This document shows positions 7,922-15,628 of a DNA stretch of 30,901 nt, piece after piece. This stretch comes from a virus. The position numbers and the translations under genes were made by a program. Position 1 is the stretch's first letter; each line of letters starts with the position of its first letter. The stretch is from the IMG/VR virus record IMGVR_UViG_3300013126_000151, positions 1 through 30,901 of that record. One strand, written 5' to 3'. A model generated the notes under the pieces. That model did not search any database. It saw only the letters and a list, made by a program, of their open reading frames with translations, and was not told the origin of the DNA.

Positions 7922-8269
7922 ATGATAGCCTCCCAGCTCCGCGAACGCATCCAGGTACTTTCCGAAGTAATTACCAAAAACGAATCGAACGAACGAGTTC
8001 GGCAATACCAGCACGCATTTTTCGATCGTGCCGATGTCAATTTCGTTTCATCCGAGCGACAAATCGAACTCGGCGCCGTGCAAATTGGCAAAGTGCAAAA
8101 ATTTAAAGTGCGGTTTAAGCTAGGCAAATACGACGAAACCATGATCATCTGTTGGCGCGGCGACTACTACACCATCACCTCGCCCGAAGCCGACGCCCGC
8201 AAAACATACCTGTACATCACCGGCACCCGCGTAATGCCAGGCACCATCACACTCTACGCCGAAACATAA
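7922..8269 (+). CDS. Head closure / head-tail joining protein
   Basis: 115 aa, the normal size of the phage head-tail joining family (SPP1 gp16-like). The start MIASQLRERIQVLSEV is the family's typical first strand (xLRxRIxIxxxxxxxDExG), the middle carries the FFDRADVNFVSSER segment and the end a beta-barrel strand pair with YITSPEADARKTYLYITGTR. It forms a ring that closes the head and accepts the tail. Follows the connector gene with a 25-base gap. Confidence 0.8.
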   Translation: MIASQLRERIQVLSEVITKNESNERVRQYQHAFFDRADVNFVSSERQIELGAVQIGKVQKFKVRFKLGKYDETMIICWRGDYYTITSPEADARKTYLYITGTRVMPGTITLYAET

Positions 8270-8293
8270 TTCAATCCTTCAATCCTTCAACGC

Positions 8294-8782
8294 ATGGCCC
8301 TACGAGGACGACAATCAGCCCGCATGTTCGACGACGACAAACTCGAAGCATTCTTCAGGTCGCTAAGTCGTGCCGATAAATATGCGATGGTAATGGAGGC
8401 CTACGCCGACGCCACAAAGCCACTCATCACCGAATCGCAAAGTAGGTTAGTACAATCATTGAAACGCCGTTCGCGCACCATGAATTTGTACAAATCGCTC
8501 GGTTTTGTTCCTGATAAAAAGAAAGGAAACAGCAACTACGTGCAAGCCAAAGTAGGCGCCCGTAAATTCAGGCCACACAAAGGATTTCACGGTCACCTGG
8601 TCGATGCAGGCACAGCAGAGCGCCGCACCCGCAAAGGCTATTCCAGGGGCCGGATGCCGCGCACCAACTTTTTCACCGATGCCGTTCAAAACACCGAAGT
8701 GCAGGTAACCGACCAGCTCCGCGCCCAAATCGCCACCCGCCTCGAAACCATGATCGAGCAACGCATGAACAACGCCAAATAA
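8294..8782 (+). CDS. Tail completion protein, HK97 gp10-like
   Basis: 162 aa. The C-terminal half contains the family hallmark HLVDAGTAERRTRKGYSRG followed by PRTNFFTDAVQ, the strand-helix region seen in HK97 gp10-like proteins (xxxExGTxxRxxxxxxxxGxxPARPFMxxA). The N-terminal half is helical and basic. The protein is part of the head-to-tail interface. The 24-base gap before it contains CAATCCTT repeat units and no Shine-Dalgarno. Confidence 0.85.
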   Translation: MALRGRQSARMFDDDKLEAFFRSLSRADKYAMVMEAYADATKPLITESQSRLVQSLKRRSRTMNLYKSLGFVPDKKKGNSNYVQAKVGARKFRPHKGFHGHLVDAGTAERRTRKGYSRGRMPRTNFFTDAVQNTEVQVTDQLRAQIATRLETMIEQRMNNAK

Positions 8783-8806
8783 ATCAATCCATCAATCCAT
8801 AAGCAC

Positions 8807-9202
8807 ATGATCTCAAAAGCACTCATCAACATCCTGTTAGCCAACGACACGCTCACCGCGTTAATCGACGACCGCATCACCCCCATCATCGACATACCCG
8901 AAACATCAGCCGATCAGCTCGCCTCAATATATTACTATGTGCAAATGTTCCCGGAGCACAGCAAACAAGTTCCGGTAGCACAGAACCACACTGTAACGTT
9001 CTTAACCATAGCGGCAGGATACGAAAAAAGCATGGAAATAGCCCTTGCACTGCGCAACGCCCTCGAGATGCAAATCGGAGAATTCAAAAACATACAGTTT
9101 CGGATTACCCGATGCAAATCAATCGAAGATGAATACGAATTCACGCCAGTCAACATGTACGGCCACAAAATCATTTTCGAAATCCGCACCGCCTGGTATT
9201 AA
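8807..9202 (+). CDS. Tail terminator protein, DUF3168 family
   Basis: 131 aa. The pattern ALINILLANDTLTALIDDRITP, YYYVQMFP, then a helix ALALRNALE and C-terminal strands IFEIRTAWY fits the DUF3168/tail terminator family that stops tail tube growth and joins the head. Neighbouring genes (gp10-like upstream, tail tube downstream) are the normal neighbours of this family. Confidence 0.7.
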   Translation: MISKALINILLANDTLTALIDDRITPIIDIPETSADQLASIYYYVQMFPEHSKQVPVAQNHTVTFLTIAAGYEKSMEIALALRNALEMQIGEFKNIQFRITRCKSIEDEYEFTPVNMYGHKIIFEIRTAWY

Positions 9203-9234
9203 CTTAAAACTTGAAACTTAAAACTTTAAACTTT
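9200..9234 (+). repeat. Junction tandem repeat, AACTTAAA type
   Basis: Five AACTT units separated by two or three bases (AACTTAA, AACTTGA, AACTTAA, AACTTTA, AACTTTT). The stop codon TAA of the gene before overlaps the first unit, and an AT-rich TATAAA leads to the ATG at 9242. Third sequence type of junction repeat in the window. Confidence 0.7.
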
Positions 9235-9241
9235 TTATAAA

Positions 9242-9751
9242 ATGGCACATTCAAACCGCATTATCGCCGAAGGAACCGACCTTTGGATGTTTCTTGAAGA
9301 AGGAACCGGAACAAAAACCTATCGCCCGTTCTCAGGGCAAACCGCCTGCCAGATCAGCGACGACAGCGACCAGCTCGAATCGACCTGCAAAAATGCCGGG
9401 CAGTTCGCCAACTACCAGTACGGCCGCGAACGATGGAGCGCCACCGTTGACATGTTCATCGCCGCCGACACCGACACCAACGAAGTCGACTTTGCCGAGG
9501 TCGCCCTCATGCGCAAAGCCAAATACCGCCCGGTTATTTTCATGGCATTTGTCGATGCCAATGGAGCAATCGACACCAGCCGCCCGGCATACCGCGGCCA
9601 GGTCATCCTGAAAACACCCATCGGCGCCAACGACGGCGAACTGCAAAAAGCATCCATCACCATGCAAGGCTGCCTCGAGCTCGAATACCTCGAATATGTA
9701 TCCAGTGCATGGCAAAAGATCGACGCCACCTACCCACCGGCAACAACATAA
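9242..9751 (+). CDS. Major tail tube protein
   Basis: 169 aa. Starts with MAHSNRIIAEGTDLWMFLEEG and has the strand pattern of TP901-1/lambda-type tail tube proteins: CQISDDSDQLESTCKNAG, WSATVDMFIA, PVIFMAFVDANG, and QKASITMQGCLELEYL near the end. Hexamers of this protein form the tail tube around the tape measure. A strong terminator directly follows, as after the capsid gene, in line with the need for high copy number. Confidence 0.85.
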   Translation: MAHSNRIIAEGTDLWMFLEEGTGTKTYRPFSGQTACQISDDSDQLESTCKNAGQFANYQYGRERWSATVDMFIAADTDTNEVDFAEVALMRKAKYRPVIFMAFVDANGAIDTSRPAYRGQVILKTPIGANDGELQKASITMQGCLELEYLEYVSSAWQKIDATYPPATT

Positions 9752-9752
9752 C

Positions 9753-9780
9753 AAAAAGGCGGCTTCGGTCGCCTTTTTCC
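9753..9780 (+). terminator. Rho-independent terminator after the tail tube gene
   Basis: Perfect 9 bp stem AAAAAGGCG (9753-9761) with CGCCTTTTT (9770-9778) around GCTTCGGT, followed by pyrimidines. It starts 2 bases after the stop codon. Confidence 0.9.
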
Positions 9781-9821
9781 TTTAGCAATCCATCAGGAAT
9801 TTAATCCATCAATACATTACA

Positions 9822-10456
9822 ATGAATACCAAAACACCAATTACCATCGCGGGATATACATATCAAATCGGATTTTCGTTTCGGGCCATCGATCAGTTTG
9901 AAAAAATGACAGGCAAAAGCATACAGGAAGCCGACGGCACGCTCGACAATGTACGCTACTGCTATTGCTCGCTCAAAGCCCTAAATCCCGAATTCGACTA
10001 CACCATCGAACAGTTTATCGACCTGCTCGACGCCGAACCGCAACTACTCATCGACATGCAAACCGCCACTGCCACCAACGATGGAGAGCCGCACGATCAT
10101 ACAGATGAAATACCAACCAACAAAAAAAAAGGCCTGATAAAAACCTTTTTCGCGTTATGGACGCTTTCACTATTGCTGTTGCTTTCGCCCGTGTTGATCC
10201 CTGGTATTTTTGGTATCATATGGATTTTTGCGAGTTGGAAGCTATTGTACCGGCGCATCGCGAAACGTGGGAGCAAACCCGCATCATTGTAGCAGCGCTC
10301 ACCGGCGAAAAGATGGAATTACCCTGGGACGGTGAGATCGCCGCCGCCGAGCGCCGGAAGCTCGCAAACGAAGCCGCCGCCGCCGCCGCCAACCGCGAAA
10401 AACGCATCGCCGCCGCCGCCGCGCTATCAACCATGCAACCAACAACAGCACAGTAA
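9822..10456 (+). CDS. Tail assembly chaperone, -1 frameshift fusion (G/GT-like)
   Basis: Frame 1 runs from 9822; its first 103 codons (to 10130) look like the G-type domain (ITIAGYTYQIGFSFRAIDQF..EKMTGKS). A run of nine A at 10122-10130 ends these codons. Slipping back one base continues without a stop to 10456, giving a 211 aa product whose C-terminal part (PWYFWYHMDFCELEAIVP, WEQTRIIVAALTG, Ala-rich tail) is the T-like domain. Without the shift the protein ends at 10292 with 53 hydrophobic residues that look like an out-of-frame product. Lambda and many siphoviruses make GT this way. The alternative is a real or sequencing indel in the A9 tract. Confidence 0.8.
10122..10150 (+). promoter_or_regulatory. 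Probable -1 ribosomal frameshift site
   Basis: The run of nine A is in phase as AAA AAA AAA GGC, so A-AAA-AAA fits the X-XXY-YYZ slippery rule with all bases equal. A stem can form between AAAAAGG (10126-10132) and CCTTTTT (10144-10150), 7 bp, overlapping the slippery run itself. No in-frame start for a separate T protein is well placed (first ATG in that frame is 10157, 27 bases on, within the conserved domain). Confidence 0.65.
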
Positions 10457-10498
10457 GGCCACGATATATCGTGGCCCGACAAACAAACCACAACAACC

Positions 10499-11230
10499 AT
10501 GACAACCAAAATTTTGACCTTCACCCCCGTATGGGGCCGCCCAGAAATATTCGAGATCTGTTTAGCCGGAATTAAACGCCTGATGAAGCACGACCCCAAA
10601 CGCTTTCAGATCATCCCGTTTTTTATAGTATCCGAAGGCTGGGCCGCGCAGCTGCTCAACAAACACAAGTTCGCCTACATCTACCACCAAAACCAGCCGC
10701 TGGGCGCCAAAAAAAACGCCGGTATCAGGTACGCCATCGACAACATCGAATTCGACTACATCCTCGAAATAGGCTCCGACGATCTCATCAGCGGGCAATG
10801 GTTAGATATTGCCGAGCCCTATTTGCTCGAAGGCGTTAAACAGCTGCACCCATCCAACGTATATTTTACCGATGTACGCACCGGAAAAGCCGCCGAATGG
10901 ACATCAGCTAAAATCATAGGGCTGGGCCGATTCATTTCGCGTGCCGCCATAAAAACAGCCATACAGCGCTTCGAGTTATGGGAGCCAAAAGGCAACCGAG
11001 GCATGGACACCTACAGCTGGAACCAATTGCAAAAATGCGGCATCGGCAACCAAATCATCAACACCAGCGGACAGGTGCTCACGCTCGATCTGAAATCCGA
11101 CACCAACATCAACCAGATGGCCGCCTTCAAAGCCACAGAAAAAACAGCCGACGAAATTATCGGCGCATTCCCCGAAGCCCCGCTCATCCGCAAGCACATG
11201 CAATCCCTCAATCCATCAGTAATTAAATAA
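10499..11230 (+). CDS. Glycosyltransferase, family 2-like (GT-A fold)
   Basis: 243 aa. The GT-A pattern is clear: an N-terminal strand ILTFTPVWGRPEI, the LGAKKNAGIRYAI segment (residues 68-80) that precedes the metal site in GT2 enzymes, and the DxD-type motif E-I-G-S-D-D-L (S93-D95) ending a strand. GNRGMDTYSWNQL later could be the acceptor-side motif. It lies between the tail assembly chaperone and the tape measure, so it is expressed with late genes. Possible targets are tail proteins or host surface sugars; neither is shown by the sequence. The last residues NPSVIK are encoded by a junction repeat. Confidence 0.8.
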   Translation: MTTKILTFTPVWGRPEIFEICLAGIKRLMKHDPKRFQIIPFFIVSEGWAAQLLNKHKFAYIYHQNQPLGAKKNAGIRYAIDNIEFDYILEIGSDDLISGQWLDIAEPYLLEGVKQLHPSNVYFTDVRTGKAAEWTSAKIIGLGRFISRAAIKTAIQRFELWEPKGNRGMDTYSWNQLQKCGIGNQIINTSGQVLTLDLKSDTNINQMAAFKATEKTADEIIGAFPEAPLIRKHMQSLNPSVIK

Positions 11231-11233
11231 ATC

Positions 11234-13159
11234 ATGGCCAACAAAGAAATCTCCATAGGTGTCAAACTCATCACCGATTTAAAAGACTTCACATCCGGGT
11301 TTAAACAAGCCCAGGATACAAGTGCCAAATTCGGCGACAACATAGAAAAAAACGTAGCTGTTCCGCTAAATAAATTAACAGCACAACTTAGAGGATTAAA
11401 AAGCGCACAAGGACGTTCATTTTCGCCGGAAGAATACGCCAAAATAGGCGACGAAATCAAGCGCGTACAGGGCGAAATCGACCGATTTAAAGGCAAAGGA
11501 GCACAAGCCGGTGGAATGATTGGCAACATGGTAGGAATGGCCAAACAACTACTGCCAGCATTCTCGTTTGCCGCCATTGGCGCCGGTGCCGTTTACGCCT
11601 TCAACCAAATCAAAAATTCAACCGACACGCTGGCCACGCAATGGGAAGTATTTATTGGCGGGTTAAATTCAGGAATCAACGAATTTTGGCGCAGCATAGC
11701 CACCGGCGACTGGTCGAACCTGATTGACAACATGAAAGAAGCCGTAAGAGTTGGCCGCGAATATGCCGCCATGATCGACGACATCGAAGAAAAAACCCGA
11801 GCGCTCAGCATTATGGAAGCCGATTCAGCCGCCAAAGCCACCGAGCTCGAAATACGGTTAAAAAACAAACAGCTCAGCAATGCCGACCGCATAAAAGCAG
11901 GAGAAGAACGGATACAAATTGAGCGCGACATACAAGCCAATCGCATCAAAGTAGCGCAAGAATCGTTTGATGCCGAATTAATGATTGCAGCCCAGCAAAC
12001 CAAGCTATCTAAAGACAGGCTCATCCAGATTGTAGCCGACATGGACAGCGAAACAAAGGTAAAAGCCAAAGCATACAACGATCAGCTCGCGTTAATCGAA
12101 ACACTGCGCGCCGCCAACAAAACCGTAATGACAACGGCACAGGGAAGCATACTCATGCAAAATGCAGATACCGAGCAAATAAAACAACTGCAACAGCAAG
12201 TTAATGCCGCCGCCGATTCGGTTAAAATGTATGCCGAAGAACTGCGCAAAACAGGCAACACCACCGACGAGCAGCTCGACAAAATGGTTGGTAAATACGT
12301 AGATTTAAAAAACGCCCAAAACAGCGCCGCCGAAAACACCAAAAAAGTACAAACAACAGTCAACAGTTTAATTGCCGACACCAACAAAGAGCTCGAAAAA
12401 GAATGGACATTGCGCCAGAAGCTCGGCCAGATAGCCGCCGAAAAAGCAGCGCCAAAAATGCAAAAAATTGCAACACCCGAAACGGCAAAATCAGTAACAT
12501 CGGGCCGCGAATTAAACAGTTCCGAATTAGGGATGCTCGGTTATATGGGTTATATGCTTGACGCCAACACCGAAAAATACCAGAAATTTAAACAAGAATT
12601 AGCCGATTCAAAAATAGACAACATTATGAGCTTAGCCGATAGTTTCGATCAGTTGGGATATTCCATCGGCGGCGCATTTGGTCAGTTTGTTAGCGGAATT
12701 GGTGAAGCCATAAGCATGATACCCACATTGCTGGCACAAATTGCAGCCTTAACAACAGCGCAAGTCAGCAGTTCGCAAAGCATAACGATGGCCAAAGGTT
12801 CAGAGGCTATCGCATCAGGTACAGCCGCATCACAGGCCGTACCTTTCCCATTCAATATTATTGCACTCGCCGCCACTATCGCATCAATTGTTTCGGCGCT
12901 GGCCACACCAATCAAAGGCTTTGCCACCGGTGGCGTTATCCCCGGCACATCCTTCTCCGGCGACAAAGTACTAATACGCGCCAACTCCGGCGAAGAAGTA
13001 CTCACCGCCAGCGACCCCCGCCACCGCAACAACCGCGGCTATTCAACAACAGGCAGCGGCACCACCCAGGTCGAGATCATCAACGAAGCCCGCATAAAAG
13101 CCGAAAGCCTGTACATATTACAAAAGAAAGCCGAGCGCCGCATCGCCCGCCGCACGTAA
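11234..13159 (+). CDS. Tail tape measure protein
   Basis: 641 aa. N-terminal strand ISIGVKLITDLKDFTSGFKQAQ and long coiled-coil stretches (about residues 180-400), a hydrophobic segment near residues 105-130 (LLPAFSFAAIGAGAVYAF) and others near 490-560, and the family-typical end GFATGGVIPGTSFSGDKVLI.. ANSGEEVLT. The tape measure sets tail length and enters the host membrane during infection. At roughly 1.5 Angstrom per residue the tail would be about 95 nm, an estimate that assumes the whole chain is extended. Follows the glycosyltransferase by three bases. Confidence 0.9.
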   Translation: MANKEISIGVKLITDLKDFTSGFKQAQDTSAKFGDNIEKNVAVPLNKLTAQLRGLKSAQGRSFSPEEYAKIGDEIKRVQGEIDRFKGKGAQAGGMIGNMVGMAKQLLPAFSFAAIGAGAVYAFNQIKNSTDTLATQWEVFIGGLNSGINEFWRSIATGDWSNLIDNMKEAVRVGREYAAMIDDIEEKTRALSIMEADSAAKATELEIRLKNKQLSNADRIKAGEERIQIERDIQANRIKVAQESFDAELMIAAQQTKLSKDRLIQIVADMDSETKVKAKAYNDQLALIETLRAANKTVMTTAQGSILMQNADTEQIKQLQQQVNAAADSVKMYAEELRKTGNTTDEQLDKMVGKYVDLKNAQNSAAENTKKVQTTVNSLIADTNKELEKEWTLRQKLGQIAAEKAAPKMQKIATPETAKSVTSGRELNSSELGMLGYMGYMLDANTEKYQKFKQELADSKIDNIMSLADSFDQLGYSIGGAFGQFVSGIGEAISMIPTLLAQIAALTTAQVSSSQSITMAKGSEAIASGTAASQAVPFPFNIIALAATIASIVSALATPIKGFATGGVIPGTSFSGDKVLIRANSGEEVLTASDPRHRNNRGYSTTGSGTTQVEIINEARIKAESLYILQKKAERRIARRT

Positions 13160-13195
13160 ATCAATCCATCAGTAAATCAATCCATCAATCATTCA
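13160..13195 (+). repeat. Junction tandem repeat, AATCCATC type
   Basis: Fills the complete gap between the tape measure stop and the next ATG: ATCAATCCATCAGTAA, then ATCAATCCATCAATC and ATTCA. Two sub-blocks each start ATCAATCCATCA, so the array itself is duplicated. Confidence 0.8.
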
Positions 13196-15628
13196 ATGGC
13201 CTACGGATTAAGCATACGATTAGAACATCACGATTTTTTGAACAAACTATCGCGCATCGACATATCAGAGCGCGATTACGTTGGCGACTACATCGAGCGC
13301 GAACTAGACGGCCCACAACCACTGCAAATCACATGGGGCGACCAATCCAACCCCCTACCCTGCATCTACGGCTCCGAGGCCATCATCCGATTTCTGGCCG
13401 AAAACGATTTGGAATTCCTTTTTCTGTTCACCTCCGACGCAAAAAAATACAAAGTAGAGCACACCTACGACGGCGCGCTCGACTGGTCGGGCTTTATCGC
13501 CCCAGGCAACTGGAACGAGCCACTGGTAGCACCAAGCTACATTGTTGAGGCCACCGCCATCGACGGGTTGGGCAACCTCAAAAACGAAGTATATCCAACG
13601 CCGGAAGAATCGGAAGTCAGCAAAACAATGCTGCAAATCATCGCCACCATACTCGCGCAAACCGGGTTAAGTCTCAACATAAATACCTGCGTCGATTGGA
13701 AAGAAAGCGAGCAAACCACCGGCACCGATCCGCTGGCCATCCACAAAGCCAAAACACAGCATTTAGCCGGGCAAAACAGCTACGAGCTACTCGAAAAGCT
13801 CATTCCCAAATGCCGCATCATGCAACGCCTCGGGCAATGGTGGATACTCAGCTACAACGCCCTGCAAGCCGACACCATCACCTATCGCCGCTACAATTCG
13901 GCAGGCGAAGCACTAACACCAGCCACCGCCACCATATCAGTAAAAGCCGCCGGATATTGGATAGAAGGAGAGCCGCAACTCGAGATCATACAAGCCATCA
14001 AGCAACAGATAGCCGTTCAGGATTACGGATACAACGACAACCTGGTAAGCAATGGCAATTTCGATAAGTTCAACGAAGAATCGGCCACCTTCGACAACTG
14101 GACCAACATAGGAGTAACGCCCGAACAACGGAAGCTCGACAAAAACGGCAATAAATTCGTTTATCTGCCCGGCAAACAATACCCCGATACCCTCGAAAAT
14201 TTCGGGTTTGGCCTTATGACCTACGGCATCCGGAAGCAAATACAAGTACAGCAAACCACATCGCTTTTTAAAGTTGCATTCGAATACGCCCTGATGGGAG
14301 CATCATACAGTTGCCCTATGTTTGTGCGCATCCGCATTGTGGGCGACACCGGCACATGGTTTTTGCGGCTGTATCCATACACCGCCGCCACCGATCCGGT
14401 ATTTACATGGAAAAAGCAAACCGTTTCGATGGAGCAAGGCGAGGACCGGATAAGCATAGCCAGCACCCGCAAAAAAACAAATAAAATATTCGACGCAATA
14501 GATGGCGTTTATACCAATGTTGAAGGGAAATATTACAACACCTACGACTATGTAAAAGCCTGGCCGTGGAACGAAATACAAGAACACTTTGCCAAATTTG
14601 AAGCCAGCACCGAAGGGTTACCCATTAGCGGCACACTCGAAATCATGCTATATGTGCCATTTACCAACCGGGCACAAATAGCCGGAGCCTGTTACCACAC
14701 CGTAACCGCCGAAATACTCGACGAAGAAGCCGAGAAATACCCAGTTCAGCGATCGTTTAAAGTAATTAACGACACCAACAACACCCACTGGCCCGACGAC
14801 GAAACATACCAAATTGGCGATTTTCCAAATTTGCCCAATGCCAACATCATGTACAACAACGGGCTATTCAGGGCCAACGGCACCCACACCACCGCCTGGC
14901 AATTAGCCGGAAGCACATCGAGCTATACGTTTGTCGAAATGCTGGCGCGCCTGGGCGTAGCCATCGAGCAACATCCGAGGCAACAATACAACATCAGGTT
15001 GCAATACATCACCCCCACGCTCGGCATCATCATCGACGATTTAAGCGGTCAGTATCTGCGCCTGATAGAAAACGGCATTACCTACGACAACCGAATGGGT
15101 GCCATTGAAGGCAACTACATCCAGCTTCCCGACATCAATATCGATACATTCGACGTTGAGGTAGCCACCGAGTTCGACGAAAAAACCGGAGAAGCAGCGC
15201 AGGGCAGCACCGTAACACCAACAACCCAAGCGCCGGTCAACTCCGAAAAATCGGTACAAATTGTCGATTCAGAAGGGGTGATCACCTCGCAGCCCGGATA
15301 CCTCGACAGCGAATATTTCACCGACACCTTCAACGAAGAAACAGGATATGTAACATTTCGCACAAACGACGCCACGGGCATACTCACAGAATTAGCCAGC
15401 CGCACAGTGGAGGTAACATTTATCCCCGCATTTAAGCGCGTACCAGTTGGCCGAAAGCATTTACACATTTATCGGGTTGTAGAGCCTGAAACAGGTATTT
15501 TGCTTGACCAAACGGTATTATTTCACACGCTTGAAGTATCCACCACCGGCTTTACGCTGGAAATTGACAGCACAGAAGATTTAACAGGAATAATCATTGA
15601 ATATCATTTTACACCGCAAACAACATGA
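13196..15628 (+). CDS. Tail tip / baseplate protein (putative)
   Basis: 810 aa, no signal peptide. The N-terminal 150 residues are beta-rich with YDGALDWSGFIAPGNWNEP, typical of Bacteroidota phage proteins found directly after the tape measure, which corresponds to the distal tail/hub position. Residues about 285-480 look like a carbohydrate-binding-type beta sandwich, beginning NLVSNGNFDKF and FDNWTN. The C-terminal part has an Ig-like appearance. Role as tail hub or host-binding platform is inferred from position; the family is only partly recognised. Confidence 0.6.
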   Translation: MAYGLSIRLEHHDFLNKLSRIDISERDYVGDYIERELDGPQPLQITWGDQSNPLPCIYGSEAIIRFLAENDLEFLFLFTSDAKKYKVEHTYDGALDWSGFIAPGNWNEPLVAPSYIVEATAIDGLGNLKNEVYPTPEESEVSKTMLQIIATILAQTGLSLNINTCVDWKESEQTTGTDPLAIHKAKTQHLAGQNSYELLEKLIPKCRIMQRLGQWWILSYNALQADTITYRRYNSAGEALTPATATISVKAAGYWIEGEPQLEIIQAIKQQIAVQDYGYNDNLVSNGNFDKFNEESATFDNWTNIGVTPEQRKLDKNGNKFVYLPGKQYPDTLENFGFGLMTYGIRKQIQVQQTTSLFKVAFEYALMGASYSCPMFVRIRIVGDTGTWFLRLYPYTAATDPVFTWKKQTVSMEQGEDRISIASTRKKTNKIFDAIDGVYTNVEGKYYNTYDYVKAWPWNEIQEHFAKFEASTEGLPISGTLEIMLYVPFTNRAQIAGACYHTVTAEILDEEAEKYPVQRSFKVINDTNNTHWPDDETYQIGDFPNLPNANIMYNNGLFRANGTHTTAWQLAGSTSSYTFVEMLARLGVAIEQHPRQQYNIRLQYITPTLGIIIDDLSGQYLRLIENGITYDNRMGAIEGNYIQLPDINIDTFDVEVATEFDEKTGEAAQGSTVTPTTQAPVNSEKSVQIVDSEGVITSQPGYLDSEYFTDTFNEETGYVTFRTNDATGILTELASRTVEVTFIPAFKRVPVGRKHLHIYRVVEPETGILLDQTVLFHTLEVSTTGFTLEIDSTEDLTGIIIEYHFTPQTT

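Noticed and set aside
9332-9754. 140 aa minus-strand frame opposite the tail tube gene
   Set aside because: Antisense to a confident structural gene; Gly/Val-rich low-complexity text.
10131-10292. Hydrophobic C-terminus of the unshifted chaperone as a membrane protein
   Set aside because: The overlapping -1 frame has the conserved chaperone text, so the hydrophobic residues are most likely an out-of-frame reading.
11011-12387. Long minus-strand frames opposite the glycosyltransferase and tape measure (up to 188 aa)
   Set aside because: They lie fully inside well-supported genes and read as serine/alanine-rich antisense text.
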